Positions 7,709 to 17,979 of a DNA stretch of 64,000 nucleotides are shown in pieces. The notes below the pieces were generated by a model that was given only the letters and a program-made list of their open reading frames with translations, did no database searches and was not told the DNA's origin. The stretch comes from JAGWAJ01 sp965215155. Lineage in GTDB: Bacteria > Acidobacteriota > Vicinamibacteria > Vicinamibacterales > UBA8438. Made by a program: the position numbers and the translations under genes. Each line of letters starts with the position of its first letter. Position 1 is the stretch's first letter. The DNA is taken from NCBI GenBank assembly GCA_965215155.1, contig CBDCCY010000004.1, positions 3,720,001-3,784,000 on the forward strand. Reading direction: 5' to 3'.

Positions 7709-9493
7709 ATGAGCGCTACCTCCAGGATTCGCGGCATCGGGTTCCTCGTCGACGAGTCGTCACCGGACGAAGTCGTCATTCCGGACGACATGGGGGCAGA
7801 GGAACGCCTGCTGATGCGGTCCATCGAGGAGTTCGCGGCGCAGGAGGTGGCCCCGCACCTCGATCGGATCGAGCAACGCGACGAGCAGGTCATCCTGCCG
7901 CTCTTCCGCAAGGCCGCGGACCTCGGGATCTTCATGGCCGAGGTGCCGGAATCGCACGGCGGCCTCGGCCTGAACGTCCTGGCCGTCGCCGGCATGAGCG
8001 AGAAGCGCTCCGCCTTCGGCGGCCTGGCCTCGACCGTCTTCGCCCACCAGGGCATCGGCACGCTGCCGCTCATCAACTTCGGCACCGACGCGCAGCGGGC
8101 GCGTTACCTCCAGCGCTGCATGGACGGACGGATCATGGCCGCGTTCGCCCTCACGGAGCCCGGCTCCGGGTCGGACGCCATGAACATCCGCACGACGGCG
8201 GTGCTGAACGAAAGGGGAACGCACTACGTCGTGAACGGCGCGAAGCAGTGGATCACCAACGCCGGATGGGCCGATCTGTTCATCCTGTTCGCCAAGGTGG
8301 ACGGCACGCAGTTCACCGCCTTCCTGCTCGAGCGGGACACGCCGGGGCTGACCGTCGGCGGGCACGAGCGCCTCCTCGGCCTGCATGGGTCGTCGGTCTG
8401 CGCCCTGACGCTCGAAGATGTGGAGATTCCCGTCGAGAACGTGCTCGGCCAGATCGGCAAGGGGCACCGGGTGGCGCTGTGCACGCTGAACCTGGGGCGG
8501 ATGAAGATGGCCGCCAACTGCGCCGGCACAGCCAAGAAGGCGCTGGTCACGGCGGCCGCCTACGCCGCCGAACGCCAGCAGTTCGGCCGTCCGATCGCCA
8601 GCTTCGGGCTCATCCAGGCCAAGCTGGCCGAGATGGCGGCGCGCGCCTACGCGGCGGAGTCGGTCGCCTACCGCACCGCCGGCCTCGTCTACACCGCCCT
8701 CGGGGCGCTCGACCGCGGCGCGCGGGAGTCGCTCGACGCCAAGCTCGCCACGCTCGCCGAGTTCGCGGCCGAGTGCGCCATGGCGAAGGTGTTCGGCTCG
8801 GAGACCTACCACGGCCTGGCCGACGAGGCGTTGCAGATCTTCGGCGGCAACGGCTTCAGCGAGGACTACCCGGTGGCCCGGATGTACCGCGACTCACGGA
8901 TCACGCGCATCTACGAGGGGACGAGCGAGATCTGCCGGTTGTCCGTCGCGAAGGCGATCCTCAAGCGGCTCGACCGCGGAGACCTCGAGCTGCCACGGCC
9001 GGTCCTGCCGGCCCGGCTCGAGTCGCCGGCCGCCGATCCAACGCGGGCCGCGGCGCTTCGCACCCCTGTGGCCGGCCTTCGCGCGATCTGCCTCGACCTG
9101 CTCTCGCAGGCGGTCGCGCGGTTCGGCACCGCCCGCCTCCTCGACGACGAGCGGCAGGCCTACCTGGGCGGGATCGCCACCATGGCGATCGAGCTCTACG
9201 CCGCCGAGTCGACCGCTCTCCGCGTCCGGAAGCTCGAAGACGGCCGGCCCGACGCCGACACGTCGCTCGCTGCGGCGCTCGCCCGGCTCACGTTCGAGCG
9301 GGCCGCCGGCCGCGTCCGGCAGGAGGCCGCCGTGCTGCTCGCCGGCCTGCACGCCGGGGACGACCTGCGGGACGCGCTCGCGGCGGTCGATCGGCGACTG
9401 CCGCTGCCGGCCGACCGCATCGCCCTCGACGGCCGGGTCGCGCGCGCGCTGGTCGAGCGGGGCGGGAGCCTCCCGGATTTCGCGGCGGCGTAG
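7709..9493 (+). CDS. Acyl-CoA dehydrogenase
   Basis: FAD-dependent alpha,beta-desaturation of acyl-CoA thioesters, delivering electrons to electron-transfer flavoprotein. The family signature is seen at AFALTEPGSGSDAMNIRT (about residues 145-162), with the FAD/substrate segments QWITNAG and the C-terminal YEGTSEICRLSVAKAI block. The C-terminal 150 or so residues beyond the canonical 380-residue fold make it 594 aa, similar to the larger VLCAD/FadE-like group with an added helical domain. Start chosen at 7709 because GGGAG precedes it at good spacing; an upstream in-frame ATG at 7625 has poor context. A hairpin follows the stop. Confidence 0.92.
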   Translation: MSATSRIRGIGFLVDESSPDEVVIPDDMGAEERLLMRSIEEFAAQEVAPHLDRIEQRDEQVILPLFRKAADLGIFMAEVPESHGGLGLNVLAVAGMSEKRSAFGGLASTVFAHQGIGTLPLINFGTDAQRARYLQRCMDGRIMAAFALTEPGSGSDAMNIRTTAVLNERGTHYVVNGAKQWITNAGWADLFILFAKVDGTQFTAFLLERDTPGLTVGGHERLLGLHGSSVCALTLEDVEIPVENVLGQIGKGHRVALCTLNLGRMKMAANCAGTAKKALVTAAAYAAERQQFGRPIASFGLIQAKLAEMAARAYAAESVAYRTAGLVYTALGALDRGARESLDAKLATLAEFAAECAMAKVFGSETYHGLADEALQIFGGNGFSEDYPVARMYRDSRITRIYEGTSEICRLSVAKAILKRLDRGDLELPRPVLPARLESPAADPTRAAALRTPVAGLRAICLDLLSQAVARFGTARLLDDERQAYLGGIATMAIELYAAESTALRVRKLEDGRPDADTSLAAALARLTFERAAGRVRQEAAVLLAGLHAGDDLRDALAAVDRRLPLPADRIALDGRVARALVERGGSLPDFAAA

Positions 9494-9517
9494 CCCCGTC
9501 GCTGATATAGTGGCGCC

Positions 9518-9543
9518 GGTCCGCGGGCCGCGACTCGCGGACC
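9518..9543. terminator. Hairpin after acyl-CoA dehydrogenase
   Basis: Stem of eight bases GGTCCGCG / CGCGGACC (9518-9525 and 9536-9543) with a 10-base loop, 25 bases after the dehydrogenase stop. No U-tract follows, so it is a weak or factor-assisted terminator. The ATATAG just upstream of it could alternatively belong to the glnB promoter. Confidence 0.4.
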
Positions 9544-9589
9544 CGACACGGGCCGGGCGTGACAGCCGCCGGGGAAGGAGCCGCAGAGA

Positions 9590-9928
9590 ATGAAGCTGGT
9601 CACCGCGATCATCAAGCCGCACATGCTGGACGAAGTTCGCGACACCCTGTCGCGCCTCGGCGTCGCCGGCATGACGACGACGGAGGTGAAGGGGTTCGGC
9701 CGCCAGAAGGGCCACACGGAGATCTACCGCGGCGCCGAGTACTCCGTGGATTTCGTGCCGAAGATCAAGCTAGAGATCGTCGTCGCCGACGACCGCGCCG
9801 AGGCGGTCGTGGACGCCGTCAAGACATCCGGGCGCACCGGGCAGATCGGCGACGGCAAGATCTTCGTGAGCGACATGGAGCAGGTCGTTCGGATCCGGAC
9901 CGGAGAGTCGGGACCCGACGCGCTCTGA
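9590..9928 (+). CDS. P-II nitrogen regulatory protein
   Basis: A 112-aa trimeric signalling protein sensing 2-oxoglutarate and ATP/ADP. The T-loop YRGAEYSVDFVPK retains the uridylylatable Tyr51; the second signature (TGQIGDGKIFVSDMEQVVRIRTGE) is present. GlnB and GlnK cannot be separated by sequence alone, but location directly upstream of an ammonium transporter is the GlnK-AmtB arrangement, in which P-II blocks the channel when nitrogen is replete. Preceded by AAGGAG about eight bases before the ATG. Confidence 0.96.
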   Translation: MKLVTAIIKPHMLDEVRDTLSRLGVAGMTTTEVKGFGRQKGHTEIYRGAEYSVDFVPKIKLEIVVADDRAEAVVDAVKTSGRTGQIGDGKIFVSDMEQVVRIRTGESGPDAL

Positions 9929-10143
9929 CCGTCCGGTGCGCGCGCGGACCGCGGCGGCACGCGCCGCGGCACGGCCGGAGGCAGGCGAGGCCGGATGCAC
10001 ACGGGCGCATCCGATCGCCCGCCCACCGCGGGTCGTGGCCGGGCGCACGGTCGTCCGGGCGAGGCAGACACCCAGACATCGGCGCCGTGAACCTGACGCT
10101 GCGGCCGCCCGCACGCGCCGCGGAGAGAGGGGCAAACAACCGC

Positions 10144-11445
<1,302 letters not shown>

Positions 11446-11520
11446 CCCGGGGGCGAAGGGCGGCGTCGACGGTCGTGCTCTGCTGCCGCCCGCGGCCCCT
11501 TGCGGCCGTGGGCGGCCCCC

Positions 11521-12591
11521 TCACCCCCCGTGCTCCACCCGCTCGGCGATCGCCGTGCCGAGCTCCACGGTGGTCGCGGTTCCCCCGAGGTCCCGGGTCA
11601 GTCGCTGCCCGCCCGCCACCTGCGCCTCGACGGCGCGCACGATCGCCGCGGCCGCCTCCCGCTCCCCCAGGTGGTCGAGCATCATGGCGCCGGTCCAGAT
11701 CTGCCCGATCGGATTGGCGATGCCGCGCCCCGCGATGTCGGGCGCCGACCCGTGGACCGGCTCGAACATCGACGGGTGCTCGCGCTCCGGATTGATGTTC
11801 GCCCCCGGCGCCAGCCCTATGGAGCCGGCGGCGGCGGGCCCGATGTCCGACAGGATGTCCCCGAAGAGATTGCTCGCGACGATCACGTCGAACCAGTCGG
11901 GATGCTGCACGAGGTGCGCCGCGAGGATGTCGATGTGGAACTGGTCCGTCCGGACGTCCGGGTACTCCGCGGCGATGGCGTGGAACCGCTCGTCCCAGAA
12001 CGGCATGCTGTGGATGATGCCGTTGGACTTCGTCGCCGAAGTGAGGTGCCGCCCGGGACGCGACCGCGCCAACTCGAACGCGTAGCGGATGATGCGGTCC
12101 GTGCCGCGGCGCGTGAAGACCGCCTGCTGCACGACGAGCTCCTCGTCGGTGCCGGCGAACATCCGGCCGCCGATCTCCGAGTACTCGCCCTCGGTGTTCT
12201 CGCGCACCACCACGAAGTCGATCTCCTCGGGGGTGCGTCCGGCCAGCGGCGACGACAATCCCGGCAGCAGGCGCACCGGGCGCAGGTTGACGTACTGATC
12301 GAAGGTCCGCCGAATGGGAATCAGCAGCCCCCAGAGCGACACGTGATCGGGAACCCCCGGATAACCGACCGCGCCCAGGTAGATCGCATCGGCGCGGCGC
12401 AGCTCGTCGAGGTAGTCGGGGGCGGCCATCGCACCCGTGCGGGCGTGGCGCTCGCAGCCCCAATCGTAGCTGCTCCAGCGGAACTCGCACCCGTAGCGGC
12501 GCCCGGCCGCCTCCAGGACGCGCACCCCTTCGGGCACGACCTCCACCCCGATGCCGTCGCCCGGAATCAAAGCAATCGTGTAGCTCGCCAT
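11521..12591 (-). CDS. Tartrate dehydrogenase / isopropylmalate dehydrogenase family
   Basis: 356-aa NAD-dependent beta-decarboxylating dehydrogenase. It begins IALIPGDGIGVEVVPEG, contains VVVRENTEGEYSEIGGR and the Mg-binding DVIVASNLFGDILSDIG, and ends with the cofactor motif FEPVHGSAPDIAGRGIANP. The NLRPVRLLPGL segment and IWTGAMMLDHLGE tail resemble tartrate dehydrogenase/decarboxylase (TtuC) more than LeuB, so D-malate or tartrate are likelier substrates than isopropylmalate. Neighbouring CoA-transferase and hydratase suggest organic acid catabolism. It lies downstream of the CaiB gene on the same strand with a 138-base gap. Confidence 0.88.
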   Translation of the reverse strand: MASYTIALIPGDGIGVEVVPEGVRVLEAAGRRYGCEFRWSSYDWGCERHARTGAMAAPDYLDELRRADAIYLGAVGYPGVPDHVSLWGLLIPIRRTFDQYVNLRPVRLLPGLSSPLAGRTPEEIDFVVVRENTEGEYSEIGGRMFAGTDEELVVQQAVFTRRGTDRIIRYAFELARSRPGRHLTSATKSNGIIHSMPFWDERFHAIAAEYPDVRTDQFHIDILAAHLVQHPDWFDVIVASNLFGDILSDIGPAAAGSIGLAPGANINPEREHPSMFEPVHGSAPDIAGRGIANPIGQIWTGAMMLDHLGEREAAAAIVRAVEAQVAGGQRLTRDLGGTATTVELGTAIAERVEHGG

Positions 12592-12675
12592 GTCGCGCCG
12601 TCCTCCAACGCGCCCGGAGATCGTCCGCCTGCGGCCTGCTTTCCGCCCGACCGGGCCACGCGCCTGCCGGGCGAC

Positions 12676-12778
12676 GCCGTCCGCCCGCAACGCGGCGATC
12701 TCGACGGCGCCGCTCCGCCGTGCCGACCGCTACCGTACGATGCCGTCCGCCCGCAGCGCGGCGATCTCGACGGCGCCG
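12676..12778. repeat. 37-bp direct repeat at caiB 3' end
   Basis: Two copies of a 37-base sequence, 12676-12712 and 12742-12778, differ at one base and start 66 bases apart. The second copy encodes the last residues before the C-terminus of the CoA-transferase; the first is beyond its stop. It records a local duplication of the gene's 3' end. Confidence 0.85.
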
Positions 12779-13914
12779 TATCCGGCTTCGCCCAGGACCT
12801 CGTCGGTGTGCTGGCCCAGCAGCGGGGCGGGGCGCCCGGGCGTGAGCGGCGTCGCGGACAGCTTGATGGGCGTGCCGAGCGTCGAGATCGTCCCCAGCGT
12901 CGGGTGCTCGGTGGGGACCACCATCTCGCGGGCCCGGATCTGTGGATCGTCCATCACCTCGCGGTAGTCCTGAATCGGACCGCACGGAATGTCGCGGGCG
13001 TCGAGCTCGGCCAGCCAGTGGGCGCGCGGGCGCGTCGCGGTGACCGCCTCGATGGCCGCTGCCAGCCGCTGCCGGTGGCGGACCCGGCTGCCGTCGCTCG
13101 CGAAGGCCGGATCGTCCAGCCACTCCGGATGTCCCAGCAGGTCCGCGAGACGCCGGAAGATGCGTTCGTTGGCCGCGCCGAGCGTGATGTAGCCGTCGCT
13201 GCACCGCACCGCCTGGTACGGCGCGCTCATGCGGTGCGCGGATCCCAGCGGAAGCGGTACCCGCCCGCTCGAGAAGAGCTCCGTCGCCTCCCACACCGAC
13301 AGCGCCACCCCGGCGTCGACGAGCGCGGTGTCGACGAGCTGGCCCCGGCCGGTGCGCGCGCGGTGCTGCAGCGCACCCAGGATGCCGATGACCGCGAACA
13401 GCCCCGCCCCGAGGTCCGTCAGCGGCACTCCGACCTTGACCGGCGGGCGGTCCGGCTCCCCGGTCACCGACATCAGTCCGGAGACGCCCTGGGCAACCAG
13501 GTCGAACCCTCCCTTGCCGGCCGCCGGCCCGGTCTGCCCGTAGCCGGAGATGGAGGCGTAGATCAGCCGGGGACTCGCCTCGGCGAGGGAGGGGTAGTCG
13601 AGCCCGAACCGCGCCATCACGCCGGGCCGGTAGTTCTCGACCAGCACGTCCGCCGCGCCTGCGAGGCGTCGAGCGACCGCCTGCCCGCGCCGCTCTTTCA
13701 AGTCGACGACGATGCCCCGCTTGCCGCGGTTGACCGCGTTGAACGCCGCGCTGTCGTCGCCCTCGGCGCCCGCCATGCGCCGGGAAGAATCGCCCGTCGG
13801 CGCCTCCACCTTGATCACGTCGGCGCCCATGTCGCACAGTACCATCGCGCAGTACGGCCCCGCCATGACCTGCGTCACGTCGAGCACGCGGATGCCGTCG
13901 AGCGCGGAGGTCAT
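12730..13914 (-). CDS. CaiB/BaiF CoA-transferase family III
   Basis: Moves CoA between carboxylic acids in the cytoplasm (394 aa). It shows the family start LDGIRVLDVTQVMAGPYCAMVL, the catalytic-region motif VIKVEAPTGDSSR, and NRGKRGIVVDLKERRGQ with the downstream ADVLVENYRPGVMARFGL and YASISGYGQTGP. The catalytic Asp of formyl-CoA transferase corresponds to the KGGFDLVAQGVSGLMS region. Substrate unknown. It is divergent from the enoyl-CoA hydratase, 44 bases apart, so the two probably share a control region, and together with the downstream dehydrogenase suggests a small acid-degradation cluster. Confidence 0.92.
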   Translation of the reverse strand: MTSALDGIRVLDVTQVMAGPYCAMVLCDMGADVIKVEAPTGDSSRRMAGAEGDDSAAFNAVNRGKRGIVVDLKERRGQAVARRLAGAADVLVENYRPGVMARFGLDYPSLAEASPRLIYASISGYGQTGPAAGKGGFDLVAQGVSGLMSVTGEPDRPPVKVGVPLTDLGAGLFAVIGILGALQHRARTGRGQLVDTALVDAGVALSVWEATELFSSGRVPLPLGSAHRMSAPYQAVRCSDGYITLGAANERIFRRLADLLGHPEWLDDPAFASDGSRVRHRQRLAAAIEAVTATRPRAHWLAELDARDIPCGPIQDYREVMDDPQIRAREMVVPTEHPTLGTISTLGTPIKLSATPLTPGRPAPLLGQHTDEVLGEAGYGAVEIAALRADGIVR

Positions 13915-13958
13915 GACCGCTGCCGCCGCGACGCGCCGCGGGACGGGAGGCTGCCATC

Positions 13959-14744
13959 GTGTCGACCCCACATGTCGTGCGCACCCAGGATGGCCCGATC
14001 GCCGTAATCACGTTCAATCGTCCCGAGGCCCGCAACGCGATGACCTGGCCGATGTACGACGCGCTGGTCGAGCAGTGCGAGCAGATCGATGGGGCGGACG
14101 ACGTTCGCGTCGTCGTCCTGCGGGGAGCCGGGTCGAAGGCGTTCGTCGCCGGAACGGACATCGCGCAGTTCCGCACCTTCCGCACGGCGGAGGACGGCAT
14201 GCGCTACGAGCAGCGCATCGACGCGGTCGTGGACCGCCTGGAACGGCTCGCCAGGCCGACCATCGCCGCCATCGACGGCGTGACGACCGGCGGGGGCTGC
14301 GCCCTCGCGGCTGCCTGCGACCTGCGGATCTGCACCACGCGGGCGCGCTTCGGCGTGCCCATCGCGCGAACCCTCGGCAACTGCCTCTCGGCGTCGAATC
14401 ATGCCCGGTTCCTCGATCTGATCGGCCCGGCGCGCCTCAAGGAGTTGCTGTTCACCGGCCGCCTCCTGTCCGCCTCGGAGGCCGCCGAGGCCGGTCTCGT
14501 CAACCGGATCGTCGAGCCCGACCGCCTCGACGCCGTCGTTCGGGAGTACGCCGAGACGATGGCGGCGAACGCGCCCCTGACCCTTCGAGCGAGCAAGGAG
14601 ATGATTCGGCGGATTCAGGCGCACCGGCGGACCGATCCGGCACTGGGACGCGATCTGATCATCACGTGCTATACGAGCGCCGACTTCCACGAGGGTGTCG
14701 ACGCGTTTCTTGCGAAGCGCGCGCCGCGCTGGACCGGAAGGTAG
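13959..14744 (+). CDS. Enoyl-CoA hydratase/isomerase family protein
   Basis: 261-aa crotonase-fold protein. The start is GTG at 13959 with GGGAGG at good spacing. The oxyanion-hole motifs are AGSKAFVAGTDIAQF (about residues 51-65) and TTGGGCALAAACDLRI (about 109-124). The usual second catalytic Glu position (after SASNHARFLDLIG) is not obvious, so it may be an isomerase, hydrolase or other crotonase member rather than a true hydratase. Its stop is directly against a type A palindrome, which also ends the convergent pgi gene. Confidence 0.9.
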   Translation: MSTPHVVRTQDGPIAVITFNRPEARNAMTWPMYDALVEQCEQIDGADDVRVVVLRGAGSKAFVAGTDIAQFRTFRTAEDGMRYEQRIDAVVDRLERLARPTIAAIDGVTTGGGCALAAACDLRICTTRARFGVPIARTLGNCLSASNHARFLDLIGPARLKELLFTGRLLSASEAAEAGLVNRIVEPDRLDAVVREYAETMAANAPLTLRASKEMIRRIQAHRRTDPALGRDLIITCYTSADFHEGVDAFLAKRAPRWTGR

Positions 14745-14848
14745 CGCCGCCAAACCCGTCGCAGGCTCCGTGTTCGGCCCCAGCCCCCACCGCCCCTGGA
14801 GCATGCGCCGCAGAACGCACGTCGTTGCGTTCTGCGGCGCATGCTCCA
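14745..14848 (+). repeat. Palindromic repeat element, type A copy 2
   Basis: Begins at the base after the hydratase stop. A conserved tail (14745-14788) matches 5165-5208 on the other strand; then a perfect 23-base inverted repeat follows (arms 14797-14819 and 14826-14848) with a six-base loop. Between two convergent genes it is well placed as a two-way transcription terminator. Confidence 0.9.
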
Positions 14849-14904
14849 GGCCCGGGCCCGCTGCGGGCAACCCGCGTCGAGCCGCAGCCGACGACGGAGC
14901 GATT

Positions 14905-16692
14905 CTACCCTGTCCCGGTCGGCTCGTCCGGCGCCGGAGCGGGGAGCGCGAGCGCCCGCCGCACCCGGTCCGCCAGTGCGGCCAGCCCCGGACCGACGGG
15001 GCCGGCCAGGTGCAGGCGGAGCACTCGCCGGCCCCGCTCCGAGAGCACCGCCGCGTCGCCGCGCGCCTGGGCCGTCTTCACGGTCCCGAAGGTCGACGCG
15101 TGACCCGGCACCGGCAGGTCGTCCTCGTCGTCGCACGTCACCTGGAGGAAGACTCCGCGGTTCGGGCCCCCCTTGAAGGCCTGACCCGTCGAGTGCAGGA
15201 AGCGGGGTCCGAACCCGACCGTCGTCGCCACGCGCCGGGCGTCGCGGACGGCGATGCGCAGTCGCGCGAGCGAGGCCTCGTGCGCCGCGCAACGCTCGAC
15301 ATAGGCCAGCACTCCGAAGTAGTCGCGCGGGCGGAGCCGGGCGCAGTGGGCGGCCAGCAGCTCGTCGAGCGGATCCGACCCGGGCCCTCCGGGGAGCGAC
15401 GCGGCCCGACCCTCGTCCGCAAACGCCAGGATCTCGCCCCCCGGATACGATCCGCGGGCCGTCGGGGCGACCGGGGAGCATCCGCCGCCCGCTTCGTGCT
15501 CGGCCGTCAGCCGGCGCGTTGCGACCTTGCTCGCCTCGACGTCCGGCTGATCGAACGGGTTCACACGCAGGATCGCGCCCGCCACCGCCGTCGCCATCTC
15601 CCAGCGGAAGAACTCGCCGGCGAGGTCGTAGCGGTCGGCGAGCGACAGCCGGACGACGGGGTGTCCCGCCGCCTCGAGCCGGGCCAGTGCCGCTTCCTGC
15701 TCCGCGTCTGCCGCGCCGTCGAGCAGAACCGAGACGAAGAGCCGGTCTTCGCCGTAGGCGCCGGGCGGACCGAGCGCTTCGCCGTCGATCGGAAGGATGC
15801 CGGTTCCCCGCTTGCCCGTCGATTCGGCGAGCAACTGCTCGAGCCATGCGCCCAGGCCGCGGATCGGCCGCGACAGGACGAGCGTGACCTTGTCGCGTCC
15901 CTGCCGGGCGGCAACCCCCAGCAGGAGGCCGAGCCGAACTCCCGGGTTTCGCGCGGCGGGCACGCCGGCCCCGCACGCCTGCGCCATCCGCTCGGCGGAC
16001 GCCAGCAGCCGGTCGACATCGAGACCCATCGCGGCGGCCGGCACCATGCCGAACGGCGACAGGGCGGAGAAGCGTCCTCCGATGCTCCGCACGCCCCGGA
16101 AGACCGCGCGAAACGCCGACGTCGACGCGCGGTCCTCGAGCGCCGACCCCGGATCGGTGATGGCCACGAACCGCGAGCCGGCCGCTTCGGCGCCGATCCG
16201 CTCCGCCACCCGCGCGTGGAAGTAGCGCTCGAAGAGACTCGGCTCGAGGGTGGTGCCGGACTTGCTCGCCACCACGAACAGGGTGCGCTCGATGTCGAGC
16301 TCCCTCTCGAACGAACGGACCTGGGCCGGGTCCGTGGAATCGAGGACCCGCAGATCCGGCGCCCCCGCGACGCGCCCGAACGTCTCCCGCAGCACCTCGA
16401 GGCAGAGGCTGGAGCCGCCCATTCCGAGCAGGCCGACGTGGGTCGCGCCCTCCGCCGCCACGGCGGCGCCGAAGCTGCGCAGGCGGTCGAGGTCGGCCCG
16501 CACGCGGCCGGGGGCGTCCAGCCAGCCCAGCCAGCGGTCCTCGCCGGAGCCCGTCCAGAGGGACGCGTCCCCGCCCCAGAGGCGCGCCGAACCGCCCCCG
16601 CGCTCCCACTCGGCGGCCGCGTCCGCCGTCGCCGCCCGCAGTGCCGGCGGCAACGCCGCGCCGTTCTCCCACGTCACCGGATCTGCCGCCAT
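14905..16692 (-). CDS. pgi: Glucose-6-phosphate isomerase (TAL-PGI type, standalone)
   Basis: 595-aa isomerase interconverting glucose-6-P and fructose-6-P. The text LWGGDASLWTGS, HVGLLGMGGSSLCLEVLRETFG, VLDSTDPAQV and FVVASKSGTTLEPSLFERYF matches the PGI half of bifunctional transaldolase-PGI proteins rather than ordinary PGI; the active-site block STGQAFKGGPNRGVF is near the C-terminus (about residue 510). The transaldolase half is absent and no transaldolase gene adjoins it. Start at 16692 has GAGGAGGAG upstream. It converges on the enoyl-CoA hydratase with the palindrome between. Confidence 0.9.
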   Translation of the reverse strand: MAADPVTWENGAALPPALRAATADAAAEWERGGGSARLWGGDASLWTGSGEDRWLGWLDAPGRVRADLDRLRSFGAAVAAEGATHVGLLGMGGSSLCLEVLRETFGRVAGAPDLRVLDSTDPAQVRSFERELDIERTLFVVASKSGTTLEPSLFERYFHARVAERIGAEAAGSRFVAITDPGSALEDRASTSAFRAVFRGVRSIGGRFSALSPFGMVPAAAMGLDVDRLLASAERMAQACGAGVPAARNPGVRLGLLLGVAARQGRDKVTLVLSRPIRGLGAWLEQLLAESTGKRGTGILPIDGEALGPPGAYGEDRLFVSVLLDGAADAEQEAALARLEAAGHPVVRLSLADRYDLAGEFFRWEMATAVAGAILRVNPFDQPDVEASKVATRRLTAEHEAGGGCSPVAPTARGSYPGGEILAFADEGRAASLPGGPGSDPLDELLAAHCARLRPRDYFGVLAYVERCAAHEASLARLRIAVRDARRVATTVGFGPRFLHSTGQAFKGGPNRGVFLQVTCDDEDDLPVPGHASTFGTVKTAQARGDAAVLSERGRRVLRLHLAGPVGPGLAALADRVRRALALPAPAPDEPTGTG

Positions 16693-16998
16693 CGCCGTTC
16701 TCCTCCTCGCCGCCCGGCCCGGGGCCGACGGGGCCGGCGCCACGTCGTCCCGGCCCTCCAGTCCACGCCGCGCGGTTGCGCTCGACGCCCGCCCAACCCT
16801 ACAGCAGTCCGCGCCTTCTACGGCGCGAGCTCCCGGCACCGCCCCCGAGGTGCCGGGCGAGGGCGGCGAGGTTGTTGCATGCTGCACGGACGGGCGCGCG
16901 AGGCGCCGGCGACGCTCGAGACGCGCCGCCGCCTCGCGGACGGGCTTCCGTGTACAGTGAGCACGGGCGGATCGTCGCCCGCCGGAGGGCAGGACGTC
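16693..16998. other. Divergent intergenic region with hairpin
   Basis: 306 bases between divergent pgi and the ABC ATPase gene. It holds a nine-base inverted repeat CCCGGCACC / GGTGCCGGG (16832-16840 and 16849-16857) and, just before it, a GCGCCTTCTACGGCGCGAGC segment loosely like the palindrome family. TACAGT at 16953-16958 is a possible -10 for the ABC operon. No coding potential seen. Confidence 0.45.
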
Positions 16999-17979
16999 AT
17001 GAACGCCGCGGTGAGAATGAACGGCGTCACCAAGACCTTCGGGCGGATGACGGCCGTCGCCGGACTCGACCTGGAGGTGCCGCGCGGCGGGCTCTACGGC
17101 TTCATCGGCCCGAACGGCGCGGGGAAGACCACCGCGATCCGTATGCTGATGTCGATTCTCCTTCCCGACGCCGGCACGATCGCCATCCTGGACCACGCCT
17201 CGGCGCTCGACGCGAAGGATCGGATCGGCTACCTGCCCGAGGAGCGCGGCCTCTACCGGAAGATGCGGGTCCGGCCGTTCCTGCGCTACCTGGGGCGCCT
17301 GAAGGGCCTGGGCGGCGCGGATCTGGAGCCGCGGATCACGGCCGCCCTCGACCGCGTCGGCCTGCCCGGCGTGGATCGCAAGCGTTGCGACGAGCTGTCG
17401 AAGGGGATGTCGCAGAAAGTGCAGTTCGTGGCCGCCACCCTGCACCGGCCCGACCTGCTGATCCTCGACGAGCCGTTCAGCGGCCTCGACCCCGTCAGCA
17501 CGCGCATGCTGCGCGGCGTCATTCTCGAGGAGCACCGCCGCGGCGCCACGGTGCTCCTCTCGACGCACGTGATGCCGCAGGCGGAGGAGATCTGCGAGCG
17601 CGTCGTCATGGTGCACCGGGGCCGCAAGGTGCTCGACGACGACCTGACCACCATCCGCCGCGCCTACGATCCCCGCACGGTGCAGCTCGAGCCGCTCGAC
17701 GCGGAGGCCGACACGACGGCCCTGGCGTCGCTGCCGGAAGTGGAACAGGTGCGGCCGGCGGATCGCGGGCACGAAGTCCGGCTGCGGCGCGGCACGGACC
17801 CGGCGGCGGCGATGCGGCGCCTCCTCGACGCCGTCCCCGCAGCGCGCATCGAGCTGTCCCGACCGCGTCTCGAGGACATCTTCGTCGACATCGTCGGCCG
17901 CGGCGCCGCCGGCCCCGCCGGCCGCAACGGCGAGCCCGGCGGTGCTTCCCCCCGGGCCTCGCGGGGTGGGGCGTCGTGA
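16999..17979 (+). CDS. ABC transporter ATP-binding protein
   Basis: 326-aa nucleotide-binding subunit of an ABC-2 exporter. Walker A GPNGAGKTT (about residues 35-43), Q-loop region, signature LSKGMSQKVQF, Walker B LLILDEPFSGLDP and switch His in LLSTHVM are intact. The C-terminal part (about 220-326) is the DUF4162-like tail common in NatA-type proteins. ATG at 16999 is preceded by GGAGGGCAGGA. It overlaps the permease GTG by four bases (GTGA), so the two are translationally coupled. NatA-type sodium or drug export is possible; substrate unknown. Confidence 0.92.
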   Translation: MNAAVRMNGVTKTFGRMTAVAGLDLEVPRGGLYGFIGPNGAGKTTAIRMLMSILLPDAGTIAILDHASALDAKDRIGYLPEERGLYRKMRVRPFLRYLGRLKGLGGADLEPRITAALDRVGLPGVDRKRCDELSKGMSQKVQFVAATLHRPDLLILDEPFSGLDPVSTRMLRGVILEEHRRGATVLLSTHVMPQAEEICERVVMVHRGRKVLDDDLTTIRRAYDPRTVQLEPLDAEADTTALASLPEVEQVRPADRGHEVRLRRGTDPAAAMRRLLDAVPAARIELSRPRLEDIFVDIVGRGAAGPAGRNGEPGGASPRASRGGAS

